Origin: Rhodopseudomonas sp. BAL398
GTDB taxonomy: Bacteria > Pseudomonadota > Alphaproteobacteria > Rhizobiales > Xanthobacteraceae
DNA length: 64,000 nt
Assembly (NCBI RefSeq): GCF_033001325.1
Contig: NZ_CP133111.1
Coordinates: 62,001 to 126,000 of the forward strand
Reading direction: 5' to 3'
The translations under genes were made by a program, and so were the position numbers. Of this stretch, positions 35,291-44,355 are shown piece after piece; the first letter of the stretch is position 1; each line of letters opens with the position of its first letter. The notes under the pieces were generated by a model. The model searched no databases and was not told the origin of the DNA. It saw only the letters and a program-made list of their open reading frames with translations.

Positions 35291-35995
35291 TTAGCTTGAG
35301 CCGCCCGCCAATCGGGAAGCTCCGATGATCTGGCCATCGGGCGCTTCGAGCACCACGGCGACGTCCTGCCCTTCGGGAAATCGCTCTTTGATCTGCAGCG
35401 GCGCGCCCGACCATTGGCCGACCGATCGAACCGATCTGACGATATTCGACTCCCGCAACGTTCTGCCGCTGTTTTCTCCCCGGCCGATCGCTGTCGTATG
35501 GTCGTGATCAAAGCCGATCAGAAGGACCTTCCCGGCACCAGAGCCGGAGCCGACCTGGATTGAAACCTGGTCCCCCCCGGTCTTCGTGACGCTTACTGAC
35601 GTGGCGGTTCGACTTTCGTGTTTGGCCTTTTCGATCGCTGATCCAACATCACCGCGATGTGAGCCAACCAGCCCGGCGGCGCCATCGACAACGATCTCCG
35701 GCGTATAAGATCCGTCGCCGAAGCGATGGCCATATCGCTCCTGTCGATCCGTGGCGGCCTGCAGCGAATAGGGATCCTTCCATCCCAATCGATCCCAATA
35801 GGTGACGTGGAAGGCAAGCGGCAAGACGTCTCGGCGATCCCTGGACAGCTCATTGAGGTAAGCGTTCGCCGGCGGGCAAGATGAGCAACCTTGCGAGGTG
35901 TACAATTCGACGACGACGGGCCGTTCTGCGGCAAATCCAGAGAAGGGGTAGAGGCCCGCAATGAGGCCCAGTGACGTGAGCAAACGCGATAGCAT
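35291..35995 (-). CDS. DUF1223 family secreted thioredoxin-like protein
   Basis: 234 residues from ATG 35995, with GGGAG 8 nt upstream; the upstream ATG at 36025 is rejected. A signal peptide (MLSRLLTSLGLIAGLYPFSG) is followed by VVELYTSQGCSSCPPANAYL. This has the thioredoxin-fold C-x-x-C of DUF1223, with Y/F-x-TP-EIVVDG further on (YTPEIVVDGAAGLVGSH). Members are periplasmic or secreted and of unknown substrate. It is transcribed in the same direction as the dsbD-like gene, 118 bp upstream of it, and could be a partner reduced by it. That link is inferred from position only. Confidence 0.88.
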   Translation of the reverse strand: MLSRLLTSLGLIAGLYPFSGFAAERPVVVELYTSQGCSSCPPANAYLNELSRDRRDVLPLAFHVTYWDRLGWKDPYSLQAATDRQERYGHRFGDGSYTPEIVVDGAAGLVGSHRGDVGSAIEKAKHESRTATSVSVTKTGGDQVSIQVGSGSGAGKVLLIGFDHDHTTAIGRGENSGRTLRESNIVRSVRSVGQWSGAPLQIKERFPEGQDVAVVLEAPDGQIIGASRLAGGSS

Positions 35996-36344
35996 GGTGA
36001 TTCTCCCGTGTTGAGTTCGATCCATGTTCGCAAGAGGAGGCCGCTTTGTTACACTCGACGGCCGTCAGAGCCGTCTGCTGAAACAGGAGTAGCAGGTTCA
36101 ATTCGGCGGATTGCGATCGAGTTTCTCGAATTGGCACGCAGTCAGAGCGTCGTCGGACAGTTCTGCCGAATACGATCCTCATTAAGGAAATCAACGATGT
36201 ATGCCCGGGATCTGCAGGGGGCTCACTTGAGTACTGATCCACAATCCTGATCGCCGGACAGCCGTCGGGCCGCCTGGTTCACGACATCGGCATCCCATTC
36301 AACGATCGGAGCCGTCACCGGCTCCCGGCCTGGATGGGCATTGA
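35996..36344. other. 349-bp interval without a supported gene
   Basis: This lies between the DUF1223 start and the bufC remnant. Short frames have no recognisable domain. The stretch 36250-36340 (plus strand, reading RLVHDIGIPFNDRS) may be a scrap of the same decayed locus, but I cannot identify it. Confidence 0.35.
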
Positions 36345-36890
36345 GGCGTCACGGTCGGCCTGATCGATGCGCTCGCCGCGATCTATCCGGTTGGCCAGCG
36401 GATCACCGGCTTCGGATTCTTCCGCGCCACGGCTCGCCTTCATGTCCGTGCAACGCCGCCGAAATCGCCTCTACTGTTCGAATACGGCCGTGACTTCCCA
36501 GCCTTCGTCCAAAGCTTTGAACACGCACAGGACATGCCCCGGCTCGCCGATGCGGCTCGGATCGAGCGAGGCCGGCTCGGTGCCTATCATGCGGCAGATG
36601 CCCGCCCATGTCGGCCGACGAGCTTGCCGCCGTGCCGCCCAACAGGCTTGGTAGCCTGGCATTCGTGCCGCATCCTGCGACCCGCATCGTGCGATCTCGC
36701 TATCTGGCTTTCGCCATTTTCGCCGCGAACCGCGTCGGCCGCCCGGTCACGCCGTTTCGATCGAGCGCCGCCGCGGACACGCTTATCACCCGGAGGGAGA
36801 TCGACGTCGCGGTCCGGCAGTTGCCGCCCGGCGTCGCCGCATTCCTGAGCAGACTGATCAAAGGGAAACATTGCAGGCGGTTGCCGCTTT
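36345..36890 (+). pseudogene. Decayed bufC/hvfC-like (DUF2063) gene
   Basis: Two plus-strand pieces together read like the DUF2063 DNA-binding-type protein of bufferin (BufC/HvfC) operons. The first reads VGLIDALAAIYPVGQRITG, FFRATARLHVRATPPKSPLL, FEYGRDFPAFV and ADAARIERGRLGAYHAADA. The second, in another frame, reads DELAAVPPNRLGSLAF, ATRIVRSRYLAFAIFAANR and VRQLPPGVAAFL. The frame changes near 36603-36612. The N-terminal ~70 residues of the family are missing, since an in-frame stop lies at 36342. Intact BufC helps make copper-binding bufferin peptides. The gene is dead as sequenced. Confidence 0.7.
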
Positions 36891-36909
36891 GCCTTGGCGG
36901 TGCCATTCT

Positions 36910-37190
36910 GGAATTCAGGAATCTTGAAGTGGCCCGGCATCCTGCCATTGAACGACACCGCGATCGAACTCTTCACTGATGAGTTCAAACTTCATCTGCC
37001 TGGCGGCCCCTCTGCCTTTCCCGCGCAATGGCTTTTGCGTCCCGCTGCGGCGAGATTGCTAGTCCAGGGCTTCGGCACGTATTTTGCGGCGACGGGACTG
37101 CTCCTTATGAGCCGCATCGTGCAATTGACCGTCCCGGACGGCTGGCCAATACATTTAACCTGGACGGCAATGGCGCTCGGCATCATGTCC
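36910..37190 (+). pseudogene. Remnant of a DoxX-like gene (bufferin locus)
   Basis: The plus-strand frame containing ELFTDEFKLHLPGGPSAFPA, LLVQGFGTYFAATGLLLMS and VQLTVPDGWPIHLTWTAM resembles the C-terminal half of DoxX membrane proteins (the DE(Y/F), Q-x-FVYP-D-WPTH and W-A pattern). DoxX-type genes follow bufC in bufferin operons, and this piece follows the bufC remnant. It lacks the N-terminal half and runs into sequence antisense to the MFS gene end, so it is a fragment. Confidence 0.5.
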
Positions 37191-38825
37191 GAAATTATGC
37201 TCGGACGTCTTTTCTCTCCGTCTGTGCCCGAGGAGCACCAGACTAGCCTTCACCACGAGGAGGCAGGGGACTGCGACGACGAAGAGCAGGGCAACCGACA
37301 GGAATGCCTCGTTGAACGAGATCGCAGCGGCTTGGCCCGTCACCATGCGATTCAGCGCAGCGAGAGCGGCTGACGTCGCCTGCTCGGGGGCCATTCCGCC
37401 ACTTGCGAACCCCTGCTCCATCCCTTTTAGAGCCCGGGTGACGACCGGGCTTCCCTGACCGAGATTCGATACAATCACCATGCGGCTGAGGGCCATATGG
37501 TGATCGAGGAAGGTTGCCAGGAAGGCAACACCGATCAGCCCACCCATCTGTCGCCCAAGATTGAACAACCCAACGCCGTGCGGAATTTCGGCGCCTGTAA
37601 GTTCGCCCAGGCAGATGATGGTGATGGCGATGAACAGCAGACCCATACCGAACCCCCGCAGCACCAGCGTGGGGACGAGGTCGGGGTAGCCGCTTTCTGC
37701 GTTCGAACCCGACAGCAGCCACATCGCCGTCATGAAAATGGCGATGCCAAACGGAACGATCGCGACAGGAGGCGCGCGGAGGAATTGGATCACGGAACCG
37801 CTGGTGAGAAGTCCTAAGCCGACGGTGAGGGCGCTCGGTAGCAGCACCAAGCCGGCGTCGCGGGCCGGAAATTGCAGCACTTCGAGCGCGAAGGCCGGGA
37901 TGAGGAATGCGCTGCCGAACAGCGCAAATCCCGCGACGAAGCTAACGGCGAAGCCGAACGCGAATTCCTCGTGCCTGAAAATCCGGAGGTCGATCAGCGG
38001 CGAGGTATTCCTGGCGCTGCGCTGCCAGATGATGAAGCCGATGAGAGTGGCCGCGGCGATCAAACTGAGCCAGACGATCTTGCTGTCCTCGAACCAGTCC
38101 CACCTACTCCCTTCGACCAACACGTACACCAAGGATGGCAGCCCGAGGCAGATCAGTGCGAGCCCGAACCAATCCGGTTTGACGGCGCAAGGGACGCGGG
38201 GTGGTGTGATCAGCGGCAGGACGGCGAGCACCGCAACGCCGATCGGGACATTGAGCAGCAGGACAGCGTTCCATGAGTCTGCGTCCACGATGACGCCGGC
38301 GATCGCCGGAGCGGCCGTGGTCGGCACCATGATCGCGCCGAGAGCAAAAATGGCCTGAATCAGCCCCTGGCGTCGGTGAGCGAACTGGCCGAACAGCCAG
38401 CTTTGCCCGCCGGCGATGATGGCGGCTCCGCCTAGCCCTTGGAGCGCTCGACACAGCACGAGGACCGTAAGATCCCGGCCGAGCCAGCAGCCGACCGAGG
38501 CGATAATGACCAAAACGATCGCCGATTGGAGCAGCCGGCGGGTGCCGAGCCAGGTGAGAAGCAGCGCGGTGACGGGTAGCCCGCAGACCTTCGCCATGAA
38601 GTAGGCAAGATTGAGCCAGGCCGCTTCGTCCGGACTCGCCGATATGGTGCCGGCCATGTGGTCACCGGCGATGTCGAAGATGATCGCGTTCAGGCCATCC
38701 ATCACAGCTGCTGCCGTAAGCGCCCCGACCGCGATGACGGCTGTGGCGCGTCCTGATGGTCTCTGTATCGACACTCCGTCGAGTGCGCCACCAGCAGGAA
38801 GGACGATCGAGTTCGTAGCGGTCAT
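37155..38825 (-). CDS. DHA2-family MFS multidrug exporter (EmrB-like)
   Basis: 556 residues with about 14 membrane segments, the EmrB/QacA subfamily layout (LNLAYFMAKVCGLPVTALL, RALQGLGGAAIIAGGQSW, GVGLFNLGRQMGGLIGVAFL). It exports drugs with the adaptor encoded just upstream, whose stop it overlaps by 4 nt (ATGA). The last ~18 residues (after LLGHRRRE) are antisense to the doxX remnant and look non-native, so the original 3' end was probably replaced by recombination. The core is intact and likely works. Confidence 0.9.
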   Translation of the reverse strand: MTATNSIVLPAGGALDGVSIQRPSGRATAVIAVGALTAAAVMDGLNAIIFDIAGDHMAGTISASPDEAAWLNLAYFMAKVCGLPVTALLLTWLGTRRLLQSAIVLVIIASVGCWLGRDLTVLVLCRALQGLGGAAIIAGGQSWLFGQFAHRRQGLIQAIFALGAIMVPTTAAPAIAGVIVDADSWNAVLLLNVPIGVAVLAVLPLITPPRVPCAVKPDWFGLALICLGLPSLVYVLVEGSRWDWFEDSKIVWLSLIAAATLIGFIIWQRSARNTSPLIDLRIFRHEEFAFGFAVSFVAGFALFGSAFLIPAFALEVLQFPARDAGLVLLPSALTVGLGLLTSGSVIQFLRAPPVAIVPFGIAIFMTAMWLLSGSNAESGYPDLVPTLVLRGFGMGLLFIAITIICLGELTGAEIPHGVGLFNLGRQMGGLIGVAFLATFLDHHMALSRMVIVSNLGQGSPVVTRALKGMEQGFASGGMAPEQATSAALAALNRMVTGQAAAISFNEAFLSVALLFVVAVPCLLVVKASLVLLGHRRREKTSEHNFGHDAERHCRPG

Positions 38826-40072
38826 GGCCGGCCTGCTTCCGCAACCGCCGCGGAAGCCGCGTCGGGACGAATGCTGCCGACGTCGATATCGACAGAGGCT
38901 GACATGCCGGCCCGCAGGCGCCCTTGTAGGGCGCCACCAGCATCAACCGCGATTTTCACGGGGATGCGCTGCACGACCTTGACGAAATTGCCTGTGGCGT
39001 TATCGGGCGGCAGCAGAGCGAACTGTGCGCCACTGGCCGGGGAGAAACTGTCGATGTGCCCTCGGACGGCAACGCCTGGAAAGGAATCCGCTCGAACGAT
39101 GACGGCCTGGCCAGGACGCATCCGAGCGATCTGCGTTTCCTTGAAGTTCGCCACGACCCAAACCCGATCCAGCGGGACGATCGACAGGAGCGGCGTTCCG
39201 GGTTGCACCAGAGCCCCCAAACGGACCGATCGCGCGCCTACCACGCCATCGACAGGAGCCCGGAGGACGGTGTTCGCCAAATCTATTCGAGCAAGTGCTT
39301 GGCTGGCGTCGGCCTGCTCCAGGCTGGCGCGCGCCTGCTGCAGGCCGGCTTCCGCCTGTTTCCGGTTGCTCGCCAGCACGTCGAGCTTGCCTCGTTCCGC
39401 CGCGGCGGCCGCTCTTGCGCCTGCCAGAGCCGCTGTGGCTTTGCGAAGGTCGGCCCTTGCCGCCTCCAACCGTTGGCGCGGCGCGGCAGACAGCTTGAGC
39501 AGCGTTTCGTAGCGCGTGTAGTCGAGCTGGGCTCGCTCGACCTCGGCCTCGGCGCTCATCACCGCGGCATCGGCTTGGGCGATCATGTTGCGCTGCTGGG
39601 CGGTTTGGCTGTCCAGAGTCGTGATGGCGGCCTGCTGCGCCTCGATTCCTGCCTGGGCGGCGGCAACATTTGCCTCTGCTTGAGAAAGCCTCGCGCGGAA
39701 ATCCGCGTCATCGATGCGGACGAGGACCTGTCCTGCCGTGACCGCTTCGTTGTCGGCGATCGGCAGCGCCGACACGTAGCCCTGCACCTTCGGGCTGATC
39801 GTTGTGATCTCGGCGCGCACATAAGCATTTTCGGATTGCTCGACCGACGCGCGCGCCGAATACCAGGCGTAAGCGGCGGCAAGGCCGGCTCCGCCAAGGG
39901 CAAGGACGCCGACGATCAGGGCGCGTCGGGCACCACGACCGATGGCGCTGCCGCTTCGCCCGGCAGGGCTAAGCCGGGCGACATGCTCGGATGTGGTCTG
40001 TTCACCGGGCGCTTCCGCAGCGAGATTCGGAGACTGGCTGGGAACGCTCAAAAGCTCTCTGGGGTGGCGCAT
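38822..40072 (-). CDS. HlyD/EmrA-type membrane fusion protein
   Basis: 416 residues from ATG 40072 with AAGGAGG upstream. A cytoplasmic N-terminus precedes one membrane helix (ALIVGVLALGGAGLAAAYAW), then the biotinyl-lipoyl half (AYVRAEITTISPKVQGYVSA), a long coiled-coil hairpin rich in A/Q/E (about residues 100-220), and the second lipoyl/beta-barrel part (VDGVVGARSVRLGALVQPGT, FKETQIARMRPGQAV). It links the inner-membrane MFS pump to an outer-membrane channel. Translation is coupled to the pump gene. The TetR operator at 40099-40121 lies 27 bp before the start. Confidence 0.92.
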   Translation of the reverse strand: MRHPRELLSVPSQSPNLAAEAPGEQTTSEHVARLSPAGRSGSAIGRGARRALIVGVLALGGAGLAAAYAWYSARASVEQSENAYVRAEITTISPKVQGYVSALPIADNEAVTAGQVLVRIDDADFRARLSQAEANVAAAQAGIEAQQAAITTLDSQTAQQRNMIAQADAAVMSAEAEVERAQLDYTRYETLLKLSAAPRQRLEAARADLRKATAALAGARAAAAAERGKLDVLASNRKQAEAGLQQARASLEQADASQALARIDLANTVLRAPVDGVVGARSVRLGALVQPGTPLLSIVPLDRVWVVANFKETQIARMRPGQAVIVRADSFPGVAVRGHIDSFSPASGAQFALLPPDNATGNFVKVVQRIPVKIAVDAGGALQGRLRAGMSASVDIDVGSIRPDAASAAVAEAGRP

Positions 40073-40098
40073 GGATTGCCTCCTTGCCATTCAATTTA

Positions 40099-40121
40099 TT
40101 GGACCGTACAGTACGGTCCAA
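40099..40121. promoter_or_regulatory. TetR-type operator for the EmrAB-like operon
   Basis: A perfect 23-bp palindrome: 11-bp arms TTGGACCGTAC and GTACGGTCCAA around a central A. It sits between the pump operon and the divergent TetR gene, where such a repressor would bind to control both. Confidence 0.85.
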
Positions 40122-40307
40122 TATTTGGCAAGGGATACGAGGGATGCCTGCGAGGGAAGTTCAGATGAGGGGTGGTGTTGCTCGGGATTGGTCGTTCAGG
40201 TCTCAAGGATGCGCTAAGTTGCTCGCCAGCAGGCGACGGTGTTCTGTGCAGGCGTCCGGGTCTCTGAACCCGGCTCCAACATCGAACCAAATGGGGATTC
40301 GTGCGTG

Positions 40308-41006
40308 ATGAAGGTGGCTTCCTCTTCCAAGGACCTGTTGCCCGCGTTTAAGCAGGAACGACGCGCCGCGATCTTACGGGCGGCCGCTGAAATCTTCTTC
40401 GCGGTCGGCTACGAAGCCGCCAGCATGGCAACGATCTGCGAGCGGGTCGGCGGGTCCAAGCAAACCGTCTACAATTACTTCCGCAACAAGCAGGAACTCT
40501 TCATCACCCTGATCGAAGAGCTGTCGGCCGAGGTGCTGGAGCCGCTCGCGCCGGCACGCCTCGCAATGGATGATCCGGCGAGCACTCTCGCCGAAGTCGG
40601 GCGCCGCTACTTACAGATCATCATGTCGGCCACTGCGCTAAATCTGTATCGCGCAGTCGTCGCCGACAGCCGCCGCTTTCCCGAGATAGCCCGAATTTTC
40701 TTCGAGCACGGGCCGGGGCGGGCGACGGCCCATCTCGCCGAAGCGCTGACCTTCTATCGGGATGAGGGACGCATTCTGGTTGCCGATCCGGTGCTCGCGG
40801 CCGAGCAGTTCGTCGGCATGGTCCGCGACGACCGCCATCTGAACGTGATCCTCGGGCTGCGGCCGCCCATGGACGAGAATGAGATCGACGCCTCCGTGGC
40901 CCAGGCCGTCGCGACCTTCATGGATGGAGTTCGACCATCGCAAGCACGGTCCAGACAAACCGTCTCCCCACGTCCGAAAACGGGCGGACGATCGACCAAA
41001 TCCTGA
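40308..41006 (+). CDS. TetR/AcrR family repressor of the adjacent efflux pump
   Basis: 232 residues from ATG 40308 (MKVASSSKDLL). Earlier in-frame starts give an unlikely N-terminus. The HTH is clear: AILRAAAEIFFAVGYEAASM, ATICERVGGSKQTVYNYFRN, KQELF. The C-terminal ligand-binding domain is of the AefR/TetR_C type (YLQIIMSATALNLYRAVVAD). It is divergent from the EmrAB-like operon with a perfect 23-bp palindrome between, so it is the likely local repressor, relieved by a pump substrate. Confidence 0.9.
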   Translation: MKVASSSKDLLPAFKQERRAAILRAAAEIFFAVGYEAASMATICERVGGSKQTVYNYFRNKQELFITLIEELSAEVLEPLAPARLAMDDPASTLAEVGRRYLQIIMSATALNLYRAVVADSRRFPEIARIFFEHGPGRATAHLAEALTFYRDEGRILVADPVLAAEQFVGMVRDDRHLNVILGLRPPMDENEIDASVAQAVATFMDGVRPSQARSRQTVSPRPKTGGRSTKS

Positions 41007-41027
41007 AGGCGGTTTCTCCCTGAGAAC

Positions 41028-41525
41028 CTATTTCTTCCAGGACTTGCTGAGCAAAATCCGGAAGATCATCAGATGCGAAACAACGACGAGGGGGGCATAG
41101 AATGTATAGACGTACCAAAGGGTGGCCAGGTTGAAGCTTGGCACGTTCAGTTGCAGGACGCCGCGCACGCCGTTCAGCAGGTCGAGGAATCCCCAGGTGT
41201 TGGCCACCCATACCAGAGGAACGGCAAAGCGCCAGTTGCTCCGCAGAGCAATGATGGAAGCGAGGGCCAGGGCCGCTTCCAAGAGATCGCCGTAGGCGGC
41301 ACTGGAAAGGAATTCCGCGGGCAGTTTCGGATCGACCATGCCCGGAACTAATAAAGTCATTCCCACATAGCGAGGTACATGCACAAAGAGCGGTGGAATG
41401 AGAGCAGCATTGCGAGGAAGTTTGGTCAGTGATGGCCAGACGTACCACGCCGCGACGAGGCTGAAGACGGCGATGCTGGTAAATAGCTGCATCCAGAATA
41501 TCGTGACGCTATTCATCGCGGTCAT
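41028..41525 (-). CDS. Integral membrane protein, function unknown
   Basis: About 165 residues. The start is unclear: ATG 41525 or 41516, with GGGAG just upstream; the frame is open to 41588. Four to five hydrophobic segments are visible (FTSIAVFSLVAAWYVWPSL, VGMTLLVPGMV, DLLEAALALASIIAL, LWYVYTFYAPLVVVSHLMIF). It ends 22 bp from the convergent TetR gene. I do not recognise the family, and nothing in the context gives a function. Confidence 0.65.
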   Translation of the reverse strand: MTAMNSVTIFWMQLFTSIAVFSLVAAWYVWPSLTKLPRNAALIPPLFVHVPRYVGMTLLVPGMVDPKLPAEFLSSAAYGDLLEAALALASIIALRSNWRFAVPLVWVANTWGFLDLLNGVRGVLQLNVPSFNLATLWYVYTFYAPLVVVSHLMIFRILLSKSWKK

Positions 41526-41616
41526 TGCTCCCATTGGTGTGCCTGCTGCACATGCGTGAAATATTAGGTGCTCTACGCTTCGGCTCAAGTCTCCAGCCGC
41601 GGCAATCGTTTTGGCG

Positions 41617-41785
41617 TCACATCGCCAGCTCGGCTTCCTTGATATTGGCGATCGACCCTAGGATCGTCGGATCGAAGGCTCTGAGGACGAGGGGCTCAGA
41701 CAGACCCCGGAGAAGGTCGGGATTCGCCAGCGCTCCGCGACCGATGGTGACGATGTCGGCGCCGTTGTCCAGCGCGGCCGCGGCT
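41617..41785 (-). pseudogene. Truncated duplicate of the old-yellow-enzyme gene (3' end only)
   Basis: The last 54 codons repeat the C-terminus of the intact gene at 42065-43168 with small changes: ALDNGADIVTIGRGALANPD here, ALDDGADIVTIGRGALANPD there, both ending in ELAM plus stop. Upstream of 41785 the similarity stops abruptly and unrelated sequence follows to 42064, including an open stretch reading VVRWFDIAKEGARREGG. This is a leftover of a tandem duplication or recombination, and no start codon or FMN-binding N-terminus remains. Confidence 0.8.
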
Positions 41786-42064
41786 CGCATGGTGTCACGC
41801 ATGTCCGTCCCACGTCCCGCCGCCGCGCAAGCATCAGGAGTTGGGCGGCTGGCGTCTGCGTCGCACCAACCGCCCGCGATCATCTTTGCTGTGGCAACGA
41901 AGAGCCGATGCCCGGCATTCCTTCCGGGCAACCACCGTCAAGCGATGCATCTTGGATACGGAGAACAACTCTTCCGCCCTCTCGACGAGCTCCCTCCTTG
42001 GCGATGTCGAACCACCGGACGACCTCGGATCCGCGAATGGCGAACTGCGGCAATCGGGTCGGTG

Positions 42065-43168
42065 TCACATCGCGAGCTCGGATTCCTTGACGTTCGCGAT
42101 AGGCCCTAGGATCGCCGGATCGAAATCTCGTAGGATGAGGTGCTCAGACAAACGCCGGGGAAAGTCGGGATTCGCCAGCGCCCCGCGGCCGATGGTGACG
42201 ATATCGGCGCCGTCGTCGAGCGCGGCGACGGCTCGCTCGATGTTGTGCAGGCTGCCATTGGCGAAAATCGCCGCCCTGGGGGCGTGGCGCTTGGCGAGGT
42301 TCATCAGCGACGGACCGCCGTCGGCGAAAGCGGGCTGCCATGCCTCGAACTCGGTCACATGAATGAAGTCGGCGCCGGCATCGGCGAGGCCGCCAAAAAT
42401 GACTTCGGCATCGTGCTCCGCATCGGCCCATTTGTGATGATAGTCGTTCACCTTGCCTTGCGAGATGCGGACGCCGACCGGCGTCTTGGCGCCGACCTTC
42501 GCGCGCACCGCCTTGAAGGTCTCAACGATCAACCGCATGCGGTTCGCCGTGGCGCCGCCCCACCGATCCTTTCTGGTGTTGGCGTAGTCAGTCAGAAACT
42601 GGTCGAGCAAGTAACCGTTGGCGCCATGGATTTCGATGGCGTCAAACCCGGCGACCGCGATGGCGCGTGCCGCCGACTCGGCAAAGCCGTTGATGGCATC
42701 GGCGATCTGCGACTCCGTCATCGCGCCCGGCAGAGCGTAGCGGCCCTTACCGTGGTAGAACGTCATCTGCTCCCCCTTCGGCTGGACCGGAGAAGGCCCC
42801 ACCGTGGTGTCGCGAAAGCGATTGCCCTGGCCGAGCGCGCCGGCGTGCAACATCTGGGCGATGGCGAACGCGCCGTGCGCCTTGATGCCGCTGACGGCCG
42901 GCTTCCAGGCCGTCGCCTGCGCGTCGTCGGTCATGCCGGGCTGGTTGACGTAGCCCTGCGAGAACGCCTGATCGGTGTAAATCCCTTCAGTGATGACCGT
43001 GCCGAAGCCACCTCGCGCAAAGCGCTCGTAATAGCGGGTCATCGTCTCGGTCGCACGGCCGTCCCCGGTCGCCGTGATCCGCGTCATCGGCGCCACCGAA
43101 AGACGGTTCTTTACGGTATGGCCGTTTATAACGATCGGTGCGAAAAGCGCGCTCGTGTCCATGTCCAT
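42065..43168 (-). CDS. Old-yellow-enzyme family alkene reductase
   Basis: 367 residues from ATG 43168 with GGAGG 8 nt upstream. It is a TIM-barrel FMN enzyme: LFAPIVINGHTVKNRLSVAP at the N-terminus, FAIAQMLHAGALG, EIHGANGYLLDQFLTDYANT, RKDRWGG, VGVRISQGK and the phosphate-binding ADIVTIGRGALANPD near the end. It reduces activated C=C bonds such as N-ethylmaleimide or enones with NAD(P)H. It is divergent from a LysR gene that probably controls it. A truncated copy of its 3' end lies 280 bp downstream. Confidence 0.92.
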   Translation of the reverse strand: MDMDTSALFAPIVINGHTVKNRLSVAPMTRITATGDGRATETMTRYYERFARGGFGTVITEGIYTDQAFSQGYVNQPGMTDDAQATAWKPAVSGIKAHGAFAIAQMLHAGALGQGNRFRDTTVGPSPVQPKGEQMTFYHGKGRYALPGAMTESQIADAINGFAESAARAIAVAGFDAIEIHGANGYLLDQFLTDYANTRKDRWGGATANRMRLIVETFKAVRAKVGAKTPVGVRISQGKVNDYHHKWADAEHDAEVIFGGLADAGADFIHVTEFEAWQPAFADGGPSLMNLAKRHAPRAAIFANGSLHNIERAVAALDDGADIVTIGRGALANPDFPRRLSEHLILRDFDPAILGPIANVKESELAM

Positions 43169-43283
43169 TGTCCCGACCTCCAAAACCAGTTGAGCGGCGC
43201 CATCAGCGAAAAGCGAAGGATCATCCGCTTGTTGGACGTCGATTTAGCCGGCGCGGGCGGGACGCAGAAGACGGAGTGGACGA

Positions 43284-43301
43284 TAAGCACTATATCGCTT
43301 A
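43284..43301. promoter_or_regulatory. Candidate LysR-binding site between the OYE and lysR genes
   Basis: An inverted repeat TAAGC-N8-GCTTA (43284-43288 with 43297-43301) 10 bp before the lysR start. LysR proteins bind interrupted dyads at divergent promoters, and this dyad also overlaps where lysR transcription should start. It is short, so only a candidate. Confidence 0.45.
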
Positions 43302-43311
43302 GCGTTAAAAT

Positions 43312-44211
43312 ATGGATCTCGCAGATGTAGCTCTGTTCCGCGCCATTGCGGCGGTCGGCAGCCTGTCGGCCGCGGCGCGTCAGATGGGCACGACGCCGAT
43401 GTTGGTCAGCCGCAGGCTGGCAGGCCTCGAAGCCGAGCTGGGCGCGCGGCTGTTCCACCGCACCACGCGGTCGCTGTCATTGACTCCCGAGGGAGAGGCC
43501 TTCTTGCCTCACGCGGTGACCCTCATGGAAGCGCGCGATTCGGCGTTCGACTCGGTTTCCTCCGGTGGTTCCGGGCTCTCGGGCGTATTGAAGATGACAG
43601 CGCCGAACGTCATCGGCCATTCCGTCGTGGTCCCTGTGGTGGCCACGTTGATCGCCGACAACCCGGCGCTACGCGTCGATCTGACCCTGAGCGACAGTGT
43701 CATCGATATTGCGACGGCAGGGTTGGATGTGGCGGTTCGCGTGGCGGAGATGAAGCCGTCGGACATGATCGCCACAAGGGTGGCCGACAATCCGTTTACC
43801 CTGATCGCATCGCCGGGCTACGTCGCTCGCTTCGGGCAACCCGTCACGACCGAAGACCTGGTGAGCCATCCCTGCATCAAGCTTCATGCGATGGACACTT
43901 GGCCATTCACGCGGGGCGGCGAGATGCACCGAGTTCGGATTGGTGGTCCCTTCTCGGCCAGCACCGTCGACGCGGTGCGAGCGGCCTGCATTGCTGGCGT
44001 CGGCATCGCCATGTTGACCTACTGGGACGTGCACGAGCAGGTCGCGCGCGGGGAATTGCAGCGGATCGCCCTTTCTGACGTCGAACCCCGGGAAGTCGGG
44101 ATATGGGCCGTTTTCCCAACCCGCGCGCACATGCCAGCCCGGGTGCGGGCGTTTATCGATGCGTTGCGCGAGCACTGCTCGGCAGGGTCTTCCGTTCCTC
44201 TATCGGAATAA
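43312..44211 (+). CDS. LysR family transcriptional regulator
   Basis: 299 residues with the N-terminal winged HTH (LADVALFRAIAAVGSLSAAA, RQMGTTPMLVSRRLAGLEAE, LGARLFHRTTRSLSLTPEG) and a periplasmic-binding-like effector domain (HSVVVPVVATLIADNPALRV). The form SLSAAARQMG with VSRRLAGLE matches the large CrgA/DmlR-like subgroup. Divergent from the alkene reductase, which is the likely target. The inducer is unknown. Confidence 0.92.
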   Translation: MDLADVALFRAIAAVGSLSAAARQMGTTPMLVSRRLAGLEAELGARLFHRTTRSLSLTPEGEAFLPHAVTLMEARDSAFDSVSSGGSGLSGVLKMTAPNVIGHSVVVPVVATLIADNPALRVDLTLSDSVIDIATAGLDVAVRVAEMKPSDMIATRVADNPFTLIASPGYVARFGQPVTTEDLVSHPCIKLHAMDTWPFTRGGEMHRVRIGGPFSASTVDAVRAACIAGVGIAMLTYWDVHEQVARGELQRIALSDVEPREVGIWAVFPTRAHMPARVRAFIDALREHCSAGSSVPLSE

Positions 44212-44355
44212 GCCGTTCAATTTTTGAAAGTATTCGGGTGCTTCGAAAAAGGCGCCGGTTCAAGCGCGAAGTGGCCGCGGCATAGCTGTGCGGGTCAAAC
44301 GCGAACGCCGATTGACATTCACTCTCGCAATGACCTTGACGCGACGGCGTCGGTC

